Source: DATBGE01 sp036558125
GTDB lineage: Bacteria > Gemmatimonadota > Gemmatimonadetes > Gemmatimonadales > GWC2-71-9
DNA length: 64,000 nt
Assembly (NCBI GenBank): GCA_036558125.1
Contig: DATBGE010000026.1
Span: 33,940-97,939 of the forward strand
Direction of reading: 5' to 3'
A program made the position numbers and the translations under genes. The notes below the pieces were generated by a model that saw only the letters and a list, made by a program, of their open reading frames with translations, did not search any database and was not told the DNA's origin. Below, piece by piece: positions 26,034-33,782 of the stretch (positions are counted from its first letter, which is position 1; the number at the start of each line of letters is the position of its first letter).

Positions 26034-27220
26034 GTCGTCGTTTTGCGGCCTGGCTGGCGCTGGCAGCCAACGGAACCGTGAGAGCGGCGGCGGTCGCAGC
26101 GCAGGAGCCCGCCGACACACTCCCGAGAGCTTCGGTTGACAGCACCGCCGAGACCACGGTAGACCGCACAGCGGATTCCCTGCTGACTCCGCAGCGATAC
26201 AAGAACAAGATCTTCGGGCTTCCGTTCGTCGGTTACAGCCCGACGACCAAGTTCATTTTCGGCGCTGGCGGGGCGTTCCAGTTCAAGTCCGGCCAGAGCG
26301 CTTACGACACAGCGACGAGAGCCTCCAACGTCTCGGCGGGATTTTCGATTACGACCGCGGGGCAATGGGGGATCACCCTTTCCAACGATTACTTCACGCT
26401 CGGCAACCGCTGGTGGTACAGCGGAAAAGTCCAAGCCGGCTTTGCGCCGACGGATTTCTATGGTGTGGGTCCGTTCACCGACCCGCATGACGCCAATCGA
26501 ATGGACCAGATGGTGGTCCGCCTCGAAGGGAAAGTGCTCCGTCGGCTTTCCAGAACGGTTTTCTTTGGCCCGTACTATCGGCTCCACGCGGCCTGGAATG
26601 TCGATTTCCATGATCCGGTCCTGGTCCCGAGCGGGCTTCACGGCCGAGATGGCTCGACCAGTTCCGGTCTTGGCCTGACTGCCCTGACCGATTCCCGAAA
26701 TTCGATTCTCACACCGACCTCCGGGCACTTCGTCGTTCTGGATGCACTCGCCAACCTGCAGACCCTGGGGAGCGAGTACGACTATCCCTACCTGTTATTC
26801 GACGCCCGCCAGTACGTGCCGCTTGATAAGAGCAGGAATCACGTGCTGGCCCTGAACCTGTACGGGCAGTTCAACGGCCCCAATGTTCCGCTCCAGACTA
26901 TGGCGCAAATCAGCAGCTTCACGACCCAGCAGGTCATGCGAGGAGTGTATTTTGGCCGTTTTCGCGACCGGCATGACCTGATCGCCCAGGTGGATTATCG
27001 GGTGCATGTGTGGAAGCGCTTCGGCGCTGTAGTGTACGGAGCAGCGGGGAATGTGTTTGGCAGCAACGGGGCCCAATTGGATGATCATATGAAATACACC
27101 TACGGCGGAGGTATTCGATTCAACCTCAACCCGCGCGATCCGATTAACCTGCGGCTGGACTACACTTTGACCAGTTTCGGCGAAAAGGGTCTGAGCATCG
27201 GAGCCGGGGAGGCCTTCTAG
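26030..27220 (+). CDS. Outer-membrane beta-barrel protein (BamA/TamA surface-antigen-like)
   Basis: 396 aa, starting with GTG overlapping the amidase stop. A weak signal peptide ends near A-A-A-V-A-A-Q. The rest shows alternating amphipathic strands, for example W-G-I-T-L-S-N-D-Y-F and Y-Y-R-L-H-A-A-W-N, and ends in a terminal Phe, as in outer-membrane barrels. F-Y-G-V-G-P-F-T-D and the repeated D/N-S-R-N-S-I-like turns resemble the D15 surface-antigen barrel. No POTRA domains fit in the short N-terminal part, so it is not BamA itself. Function unknown. Confidence 0.7.
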   Translation: MSRRFAAWLALAANGTVRAAAVAAQEPADTLPRASVDSTAETTVDRTADSLLTPQRYKNKIFGLPFVGYSPTTKFIFGAGGAFQFKSGQSAYDTATRASNVSAGFSITTAGQWGITLSNDYFTLGNRWWYSGKVQAGFAPTDFYGVGPFTDPHDANRMDQMVVRLEGKVLRRLSRTVFFGPYYRLHAAWNVDFHDPVLVPSGLHGRDGSTSSGLGLTALTDSRNSILTPTSGHFVVLDALANLQTLGSEYDYPYLLFDARQYVPLDKSRNHVLALNLYGQFNGPNVPLQTMAQISSFTTQQVMRGVYFGRFRDRHDLIAQVDYRVHVWKRFGAVVYGAAGNVFGSNGAQLDDHMKYTYGGGIRFNLNPRDPINLRLDYTLTSFGEKGLSIGAGEAF

Positions 27221-27253
27221 GGGGTGGCACCCGGCCCGTCCCGCTAGGTAAAT

Positions 27254-27282
27254 TGAAGCGCCGTGTTTAAGTGGCTTCACTT
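27254..27282 (+). repeat. Two mutually exclusive hairpins before mqnE
   Basis: TGAAGC (27254-27259) can pair with GCTTCA (27274-27279), while AAGTG (27269-27273) can pair with CACTT (27278-27282). The two share bases, so only one can form. The second lies just before the AAGGA ribosome site of mqnE. A regulatory role is speculative. Confidence 0.25.
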
Positions 27283-27294
27283 CAAGGACATACG

Positions 27295-28491
27295 ATGCCG
27301 GCCTCGGTCCAGCTCGCCCAACTTCGCGATCCCGCTCTGGTTCCGGTGGGAGAGAAGCTCCTGCACGGCCTCCGGCTCGATCGTGCTGACGCACTGGCGC
27401 TCTACGAAACAGCCGATCTGCTGGGGCTGGGGACTCTCGCGGCCTACGCCAACGAGCTCAAGAACAGCGACCGGGTCTTTTTCTCCGCCAATCAGCACCT
27501 CAACCCCACCAACGTCTGCGTCCTCCGGAACACCTGCACTTTCTGCTCCTTCGCGCGGATGCCGCGTGAGGACGGAGCCTACACCCGCTCGCTGGAAGAG
27601 GTGTTTGCCGAGGCCGATCAGGCGCACGGCACGCCGACTCGGGAGTTTCACATCGTCGGTGGGCTGCACCCGAAGCTCAAGCTGAGCTACTACACCGACA
27701 TGATTCGGGGACTCAAGCAGCGGCATCCGTCGGTTCATATCAAGGCGCTCACGGCCGTCGAGATCGCTCACTTGGCGCGAATTGAGAAAATCTCCGAGCG
27801 CGAGGTCCTCAGCGCGATGCTGGAAGCGGGATTGACCAGTCTTCCTGGAGGCGGGGCAGAGGTCTTCAGCACCGCGGTTCGCGCCACGATCGCCGAGCGT
27901 AAGCTCACCGGGCAGGAGTGGCTTCGGGTACACCGCGTCGCTCACGAGCTGGGCATCCCGACCAACTGCACCATGCTCTACGGCCACGTTGAGACGGCTG
28001 CGGACCGGGTGGAGCACCTTGAAGCCTTGCGCGGGCTCCAGGACGACACCGGCGGGTTCCTCACCTTCATTCCGCTGGCCTATCACCCCGACCACAACGA
28101 GTTGGGCGAGGAGTTGGGCAGGGTAGGGACCGCGACGACCGGTTATCAGGACCTGAAGAACATCGCCGTCGCGCGACTCTTCCTCGACAACATCCCGCAC
28201 GTGAAGACCCACTGGCCCATGGTCACTCCCTTCCTGTCGCAGCTGGCACTCAGCTTCGGCTGCGACGATGTCGAGGGCACCGTGGTTTATGAGCGGATCT
28301 ACCACGAGGCCGGCGCCCAGACCCAGATGCACATGCCATATATCGAGTTGGTGCGGCTGATTCGGGGCGCCGGCAAGCGTCCGGTCGAGCGGGACAGTCT
28401 CTACCAGCCGGTGCGGGAGAGCTTCGACGAGCCCCCACCCGATCGTCCACTCGGGTTTGGCGCCAGCGCACCCGTGGTGCACGCCGCATGA
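27295..28491 (+). CDS. mqnE: Aminofutalosine synthase
   Basis: Radical-SAM enzyme that joins SAM to 3-[(1-carboxyvinyl)oxy]benzoate in the futalosine pathway of menaquinone synthesis. L-N-P-T-N-V-C begins the cluster motif, and P-G-G-G-A-E-V-F and A-Y-H-P-D-H-N are family segments. The cysteine spacing is C-V-L-R-N-T-C-T-F-C (Cx5CxxC) rather than the usual Cx3CxxC, while the sister gene mqnC keeps the canonical form. I start at ATG 27295, which has AAGGA six bases upstream, and not the GTG eight codons earlier. 398 aa. Overlaps mqnA by 4 bp. Confidence 0.9.
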   Translation: MPASVQLAQLRDPALVPVGEKLLHGLRLDRADALALYETADLLGLGTLAAYANELKNSDRVFFSANQHLNPTNVCVLRNTCTFCSFARMPREDGAYTRSLEEVFAEADQAHGTPTREFHIVGGLHPKLKLSYYTDMIRGLKQRHPSVHIKALTAVEIAHLARIEKISEREVLSAMLEAGLTSLPGGGAEVFSTAVRATIAERKLTGQEWLRVHRVAHELGIPTNCTMLYGHVETAADRVEHLEALRGLQDDTGGFLTFIPLAYHPDHNELGEELGRVGTATTGYQDLKNIAVARLFLDNIPHVKTHWPMVTPFLSQLALSFGCDDVEGTVVYERIYHEAGAQTQMHMPYIELVRLIRGAGKRPVERDSLYQPVRESFDEPPPDRPLGFGASAPVVHAA

Positions 28492-29327
28492 CGACTGCTC
28501 CGTCGCTTCGCCTGGGCAGGATCCCCTGGATCAACTGCTATCCGATCTATGGCGCGATTGACCGCGGCCTCGAGGGGATTCCGGCTGCCTGCGTAACCGG
28601 TACGGCCTCCGAGTTGAACGACCTCCTGGCCGCCGGAGAACTCGATGTGAGTGTCGTATCAGCGGTCGAATACGCTCGCAACGCTGCCGCATACCAGCTG
28701 CTTCCCGATCTCGCCATCTCCTGCGACGGGCCGGTGCACAGCGTGGCGTTGTTCTCCCGCAGGCCGGTCAAGGAGCTGGATGGAAGGACGATTCTCCTGT
28801 CCGCGTCATCCCGGACCAGTGTCCTGCTCCTGGAGCTGTTCTGCCGTCATCGCTGGGGGATCAGACCCCACTTCGCGACGGCGCGGGCGGAAGCGGGTGA
28901 TCTCGAGTCCCTGCAGGGTTTGCCCCATGACGCGGTGCTCGTCATCGGCGATGCCGCTCTTATGCTCGGCGCCCGTCACGGTTACCCGGAAAAGGTAGAT
29001 CTGGGGTCGGAATGGAAAGCCTGGACCGGGCTTCCGTTTGTGTTCGCGGTGTGGGCGGCACGCCGCGACGCGCCGCTGGATCGGATCCAGCAGGTTCACG
29101 CCGGGCTGATCCGTTCTCGAGAGTGGGGGCTGGCCCATCTCGACGAGCTGGCTCGCGACGCGGCACGTTCCAGCGGAGTCGCGGAGCAGGTATGCCGCGA
29201 CTATCTGGACGACCTCGATTACGCCCTTTCCTACCGCCACCTGGCGGGGCTGACCGATTTCTTCCGCCGTCTGGCCCAGGATGGCCTGGTGCCGGACGGG
29301 TCTCTCTCCTTCATCACGGCGGCCTGA
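28488..29327 (+). CDS. mqnA: Chorismate dehydratase
   Basis: First enzyme of the futalosine menaquinone pathway; it removes water from chorismate to give 3-[(1-carboxyvinyl)oxy]benzoate, the substrate of MqnE. The N-terminus L-G-R-I-P-W-I-N-C-Y-P-I-Y is characteristic, and the chain has the periplasmic-binding-protein fold, with V-S-A-V-E-Y and D-G-P-V-H-S-V-A-L-F-S. 279 aa. The ATG overlaps the mqnE stop, and mqnC begins 4 bases after its own stop. Confidence 0.93.
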   Translation: MTTAPSLRLGRIPWINCYPIYGAIDRGLEGIPAACVTGTASELNDLLAAGELDVSVVSAVEYARNAAAYQLLPDLAISCDGPVHSVALFSRRPVKELDGRTILLSASSRTSVLLLELFCRHRWGIRPHFATARAEAGDLESLQGLPHDAVLVIGDAALMLGARHGYPEKVDLGSEWKAWTGLPFVFAVWAARRDAPLDRIQQVHAGLIRSREWGLAHLDELARDAARSSGVAEQVCRDYLDDLDYALSYRHLAGLTDFFRRLAQDGLVPDGSLSFITAA

Positions 29328-29331
29328 AGCC

Positions 29332-30387
29332 ATGACGATGGTTGACCGCGATTCCAGCGAATTCAGAGAGTATCTCGAGCTGTATGAGAGAGCCGATCTG
29401 CTCGAGCTGGGCCGCCTGGCGGACGCGGAGCGCTGGCGGCACCATCCGGAGAACACGGTCACCTACATCATCGACCGCAATATCAATTACACCAACGTCT
29501 GCGTCGCCGATTGCAAATTCTGCGCGTTCTACCGTCGGCCCAAGCACAACGAAGGCTACGTGCTGAGCTTCGAGCAGATCGGCGCGAAGGTAGACGAATG
29601 CAAGGCCATTGGCGGAGTACAGATCCTGCTTCAGGGCGGGCATAACCCCTACATCCCGTTCGAGTGGTATCTGGACCTCATGCGGTACATCAAGCAGCAC
29701 CATCCGATCCACATCCACGGGTTCTCGCCCAGTGAAGTGGTGTTCTTCAGCGAGCGGTTCCGCCTGCCGGTGTCAGACGTGGTTCGCCAGCTCCGCGAGG
29801 CGGGACTCGATTCGATTCCGGGTGGTGGCGGCGAGATCCTGGTCGATACCGTACGCGAACGGGTTGCCAGGAAGAAGGCCCAGACCGAGGAGTGGCTTGG
29901 GGTCCAGGAAGAAGCCCATCGGCAGGGGATGAAGACCTCGGTCACCATGATGTACGGCCTCGGTGAGAGTAACGCCGACCGCATCGAGCATCTCTTGCGG
30001 GTCCGGGACCTTCAGGCGCGTACCGGCGGATTCACCGCCTTCATCTGCTGGCCGCTGCAACCCGATGGTACCGACATGGCCGATCAGCCCAAGACCGACG
30101 CGGTGACCTACCTGCGCACGCTGGCGATGGGGCGGATCATCTGTGACAACGTGCCCAACCTGCAGTCCTCCTGGGTAACCATGGGGCACAAGGTGGGACA
30201 GGTAGCGCTGCGCTTCGGCGCCAACGACTACGGCAGCCTCATGATGGAAGAGAACGTCGTCTCCTCCGCCGGGACGACCTATCGGACGACAGTGCAGGAA
30301 ATGGAACGGATCATCCGGGATGCCGGGTTCACGGCCCGCCGCCGGCGGCAGGACTATTCCATCGTCGAGGAGATGGTGGCGGCGTGA
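29332..30387 (+). CDS. mqnC: Cyclic dehypoxanthinyl futalosine synthase
   Basis: Radical-SAM enzyme that cyclises dehypoxanthine futalosine. The motif C-V-A-D-C-K-F-C is canonical Cx3CxxC, and Q-I-L-L-Q-G-G-H-N-P, G-F-S-P-S-E-V and G-G-G-G-E-I-L are family segments. 351 aa from ATG 29332 (ATG 29338 is also possible); the longer open frame upstream only covers the mqnA end. The intermediate step (mqnB or equivalent) and mqnD are not in this window. The stop overlaps ispF. Confidence 0.94.
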   Translation: MTMVDRDSSEFREYLELYERADLLELGRLADAERWRHHPENTVTYIIDRNINYTNVCVADCKFCAFYRRPKHNEGYVLSFEQIGAKVDECKAIGGVQILLQGGHNPYIPFEWYLDLMRYIKQHHPIHIHGFSPSEVVFFSERFRLPVSDVVRQLREAGLDSIPGGGGEILVDTVRERVARKKAQTEEWLGVQEEAHRQGMKTSVTMMYGLGESNADRIEHLLRVRDLQARTGGFTAFICWPLQPDGTDMADQPKTDAVTYLRTLAMGRIICDNVPNLQSSWVTMGHKVGQVALRFGANDYGSLMMEENVVSSAGTTYRTTVQEMERIIRDAGFTARRRRQDYSIVEEMVAA

Positions 30388-30860
30388 TCCGGGTGGGGAT
30401 CGGGTATGACTCGCATCGCCTGGTGCCGGGCAGGCTCCTCATCCTCGGCGGACAGCGGATCCCCTCCGAACTGGGCCTCGAAGGTCATTCCGACGCCGAC
30501 GCGGTGGCTCACGCGCTCACCGACGCCATCCTGGGTGCCGCGGCTTCCGGCGACATCGGCAAACTCTTTCCCGACAGTCATCCTCAGTGGAAGGACGCCG
30601 ATTCGATCGGATTGCTTCGCACAGCCTGTGAAATGGTCCGGGGACGCGGTTTCCGCCCGGTCCAGGCCGATATCACGGTGATCGCCGAGCAACCCAGGAT
30701 CGGACCGCACGTAGCGGCGATGATCACCAATTTGAGCGCGGCCACCGGCATCGCCCCTTCGGCCCTCTCGATCAAAGGGAAGACCAACGAAGGGATGGGA
30801 TTCATCGGGCGTGGCGAGGGCGTCGCCGTCATTGCGGTGGCGACGGTGGAGGCGTTCTGA
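30384..30860 (+). CDS. ispF: 2-C-methyl-D-erythritol 2,4-cyclodiphosphate synthase
   Basis: MEP-pathway enzyme that cyclises CDP-methylerythritol phosphate, feeding isoprenoid synthesis and thus the menaquinone side chain. Metal ligands are Asp9 and His11 (Y-D-S-H-R-L) and His43 (D-A-D-A-V-A-H-A). G-D-I-G-K-L-F-P-D follows. 158 aa, GTG start overlapping mqnC. Its stop seems to overlap the start of the DedA fusion as CTGA. Confidence 0.95.
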   Translation: MIRVGIGYDSHRLVPGRLLILGGQRIPSELGLEGHSDADAVAHALTDAILGAAASGDIGKLFPDSHPQWKDADSIGLLRTACEMVRGRGFRPVQADITVIAEQPRIGPHVAAMITNLSAATGIAPSALSIKGKTNEGMGFIGRGEGVAVIAVATVEAF

Positions 30861-31960
30861 TCGAGCAGTTCCTGCAAAGTCTGACCGAGCTGTCCCCGCT
30901 GGCGGTCTACTCCATCATCGCCCTCGCGGCGTTCGTGGAGAATTTCTTCCCGCCTGCCCCCTGCGACGTGATCGTGGCGCTTGGCGCCTTCCTGAGCCAC
31001 AACGGGGTCATTGATCCGTGGGCGGTGTTCGGAATCACCATCGGTGTGAACCTGCTCGGGACGATTGCGGTTTACGGCCTTGCCCGGAGGTTCGGGCCTG
31101 CCTTCCTCGCAAGCCGCACGGGTCGCAGGTTGCTGCCGCCAGCCGCGCTGGTGTGGATGGAGCGGGAGTACCTGCGGTTTGGGATCGCGGGAATTTTCAT
31201 CAGCCGCCTCCTGCCCGGCTTCCGTTCGTTCGTCGCTCCCTTCGCCGGACTCGCGAATCTCTCCCCGGCCAAGACGCTGATCCCGATCGGGGCCGCCGCC
31301 TCGCTTTGGTACGGATTCCTGGTTTACGTGGGAGTCCAGCTGGGGGAGGAGTGGGAGGCGATCAACCGCCTCGTCTCGCGCCTCAATCGCACTCTGGCGA
31401 TCATCGGCGGCCTGCTGGTAGTGGGACTGATTCTTTGGATGTTGCTCCGCCGCCGCCGCACTCGGCATGACCGACTGCGGAGCCGGTTCCAGGAAGCTCT
31501 GGCGCGAGCCGGCGCGGGCGGCAAGGACGCTACCGCCTCCGCCGGAGCCGCGACCGTCCTGTTCGAGTTGGCCCAGGGTGACCAGCAGATTCCCCGAGAA
31601 GACCTGCTGGCGATCGAAGCGAGGTTGCGTTCCGAGTGGAGCCTCGCCGAACCGTCGGATGAATCCGTCGAGGTCTCCGATCTCGCCACCCTGAAAGACA
31701 CGGCCGAGCTCCGCACATTGCTCACGGAGCACTACGACCTGGGGGCCCGCCTCGAGCTGGCCGACCGCTTGCTGCGAATCGTCTCGTCCGACGGCGTCAT
31801 CAGCCGGCATGAAAACCGGCTGATGCACCGTGCCGCCGACCTGCTGGGTATGACCCCCGATGACCTCGCGGAAGCCCGTCGCCGGGTCAGTGGGAGTTCG
31901 GGAACACCTGGAACGACTTCCTCGAACTCTGTCCCGCCAGGTCAAACACCGTCAACGTGA
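30857..31960 (+). CDS. DedA-family membrane protein fused to a TerB-like domain
   Basis: 367 aa if read from CTG 30857. Residues 1-200 form a DedA (SNARE-associated) transporter domain, with F-V-E-N-F-F-P-P-A-P-C-D-V, F-I-S-R-L-L-P-G-F-R-S-F and P-F-A-G. Residues 230-345 form an acidic helical region whose R-L-L-R-I-V-S-S-D-G-V-I-S-R-H-E-N pattern matches TerB-type tellurite-resistance domains. No ATG, GTG or TTG precedes GTG 30935, which would cut off the first helix; CTG overlaps the ispF stop and has GGAGG upstream. The 3' end overlaps the convergent protease gene by 74 bp. Confidence 0.75.
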   Translation: MIEQFLQSLTELSPLAVYSIIALAAFVENFFPPAPCDVIVALGAFLSHNGVIDPWAVFGITIGVNLLGTIAVYGLARRFGPAFLASRTGRRLLPPAALVWMEREYLRFGIAGIFISRLLPGFRSFVAPFAGLANLSPAKTLIPIGAAASLWYGFLVYVGVQLGEEWEAINRLVSRLNRTLAIIGGLLVVGLILWMLLRRRRTRHDRLRSRFQEALARAGAGGKDATASAGAATVLFELAQGDQQIPREDLLAIEARLRSEWSLAEPSDESVEVSDLATLKDTAELRTLLTEHYDLGARLELADRLLRIVSSDGVISRHENRLMHRAADLLGMTPDDLAEARRRVSGSSGTPGTTSSNSVPPGQTPST

Positions 31961-33593
31961 CGGTATAGAACTGGTTTGGCGCCGAGTAGACGTGGGTCAC
32001 CAGCTTTCCGCTTCCCGACTTGCCGTCTCCGAAATCCCACTTGTAGCTCCCGATTCCGACGTCGTCAGTTGAAGAGGATGCGTCGTAATCCACGGTCCCT
32101 CCGTTGGGGAAGGCGGTGAAATTCGCGACCGGAGGGTTGCCGGCCCGACCACCGGCAGCGGGCAGCGTGAACGTCTTGGTCAGCGAGCTGGTCAAGCCAG
32201 CTGCGTCCTGAACCGTCAGCCGGGCTGTAAAGCTTCCCCCAGCGGCATAATTGTGATGCGGCTGGAGTCCCGACCCGTTCGTTCCGTCGCCGAAGGCCCA
32301 GCTCTGGGAAACCACTCCCTGATCGTCCTGTGAGGTACGTGCGTCGAAGTCGCACCCCAGGGTGGTGCAGGTGAAGTCGAACCTGGCGAGCGGCGGCAGG
32401 TTGCCCGGAGTCGTACCGAACAACCCCGTGAAGAGCAGGAGGTTCGGCGTCCCGATTCCGGCGTTGCCGATCAGCCCTGCGGTTGCCGTGCTCGCGATGG
32501 CATACCGGACGTTGGCCGGAGTCGCGGTCGGATGCGTCTGCAGGTAGAGCGCAATGACCCCGGCAACATGGGGGGTGGCCATGGAGGTGCCACTCAGGAC
32601 CATGGTCGCCGTATTGCTCGCATTCCAGTCGGATGTGATGGCCACCCCAGGACCAAAGATGTCAACGCAGGTGCCGAGATTGGAAAAACTGGCCCGCTGA
32701 TCGTTGCTGTCGGAAGCGGCTACCGTGATCGCCGCCGGGGTGCTGGCGGGCGAGACGGTGCATGCATCCAGATTGCTGTTCCCGCCCGCGATGGCGTAGC
32801 TGACCCCCGCCTTGATCGAATTCGCCACGGCGGTGTTCAAGGCCTGTGAGAAACCGCCACCCAGGCTCATGTTCGCGACAGCCGGCTTGATCCGGTGTGC
32901 TGTGACCCAGTTGATCCCCGCGATGACTTGAGAAATCAGACCGGAGCCGGTGCAATCGAGAACCCGTACTGCATGAAGTCTCACCGCCTTGGCCACTCCG
33001 TACGTCGAGCCGCCAACCGTGCCGGCGACGTGAGTGCCGTGGCCGTGGCAATCGGTCATTCCGTTGCCATCCTGAATAGCATCGAAGCCGAACACTGCAC
33101 GCCCGCCGAAGTCCACATGGGTGCGCAGGATTCCCGTGTCGATGATGTACACGTGGACGCCGCTGCCGTTCGGTCCGACCGTGTAACTGTGGCTGAGCGG
33201 GAGGTTGCGCTGGTCGATCCGGTCCAGACCCCAGGACGGAGCGGGAGATTGGGTTCCCGAAATACTCACAACCTGATCGGGCTCCACTGCCGCCACCTCA
33301 GGATCTTTCCGAAGCTGGGCGACGTCGGACGGCTGCATTTCCACCGCGAAGCCCCGCAAGGCGCTTTCGTAGACCGCCGTCACCCTCCCGCGATGATCCT
33401 TGCTCATCCGGGTTGCCTCCGACTGAATGTCGCGGCTGCCAGGCCGTAGAGTGATGATGTAGCGGTTGGGGATGGCGCCAGTGGGAACGGCTGCGTCGGG
33501 CACCTGCGACGCGGGGGCGGTAGGTTCGTTCTCCCGCATACATCCGCCCAAGAGAGTGGCTGTCGCGACTAGAACGACGGTACGACGGTTCAC
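31887..33593 (-). CDS. Subtilisin-like serine protease, lipoprotein, with PKD domains
   Basis: S8 family peptidase, 568 aa. The signal ends in a lipobox, L-L-G-G-C (Cys18), so it should be lipid-anchored. An inhibitor I9 prodomain (about 40-115) precedes the catalytic domain: Asp152 (Y-I-I-D-T-G-I), His185 (G-H-G-T-H-V-A-G), oxyanion Asn271, Ser336 (S-G-T-S-M-A-T-P-H). Two PKD domains (400-485 and 490-568) each carry W-x-F-G-D-G. The GTG start has AGGAGGG four bases upstream. It is probably autoprocessed on the cell surface; the substrate is unknown. Confidence 0.93.
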   Translation of the reverse strand: MNRRTVVLVATATLLGGCMRENEPTAPASQVPDAAVPTGAIPNRYIITLRPGSRDIQSEATRMSKDHRGRVTAVYESALRGFAVEMQPSDVAQLRKDPEVAAVEPDQVVSISGTQSPAPSWGLDRIDQRNLPLSHSYTVGPNGSGVHVYIIDTGILRTHVDFGGRAVFGFDAIQDGNGMTDCHGHGTHVAGTVGGSTYGVAKAVRLHAVRVLDCTGSGLISQVIAGINWVTAHRIKPAVANMSLGGGFSQALNTAVANSIKAGVSYAIAGGNSNLDACTVSPASTPAAITVAASDSNDQRASFSNLGTCVDIFGPGVAITSDWNASNTATMVLSGTSMATPHVAGVIALYLQTHPTATPANVRYAIASTATAGLIGNAGIGTPNLLLFTGLFGTTPGNLPPLARFDFTCTTLGCDFDARTSQDDQGVVSQSWAFGDGTNGSGLQPHHNYAAGGSFTARLTVQDAAGLTSSLTKTFTLPAAGGRAGNPPVANFTAFPNGGTVDYDASSSTDDVGIGSYKWDFGDGKSGSGKLVTHVYSAPNQFYTVTLTVFDLAGQSSRKSFQVFPNSH

Positions 33594-33685
33594 TTGACCC
33601 TCCTGCAGAGTGAATCTGCCTCGGCTATCTATTAAACCACCGTGCTGAAGTCATTTGAGTGAGTTAGGTGTCAAACTGTCATATC

Positions 33686-33758
33686 AGTCGAATTTGCGGC
33701 TCACCGGATCAGCGTCTAGTCGAATTCCGCTTACAGTCCAGTCGAATTTCGCTGACAG
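33686..33758. repeat. Three direct repeats (AGTCGAATTYCGC type) upstream of the Xer gene
   Basis: Copies start at 33686 (AGTCGAATTTGCGGCTCAC), 33718 (AGTCGAATTCCGCTTACAG) and 33740 (AGTCGAATTTCGCTGACAG). Copies two and three match at 17 of 19 bases; the first is more diverged. Spacings of 32 and 22 bases are close to three and two helical turns, which puts all copies on one face of the DNA. They sit in the 189-base divergent gap between protease and recombinase. They do not resemble dif and may be operator sites. Confidence 0.6.
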
Positions 33759-33782
33759 ACGATTCACTTTGAGGCGTAACGT

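Noticed and set aside
30935..31960. GTG 30935 as start of the DedA fusion
   Set aside because: It would delete the first hydrophobic helix, while the frame upstream continues with DedA-like sequence back to the ispF stop.
33686..33758. Direct repeats as a dif site or a CRISPR fragment
   Set aside because: Only three diverged copies with unequal spacing, and no resemblance to the dif arms; the better dif match is at 55450.
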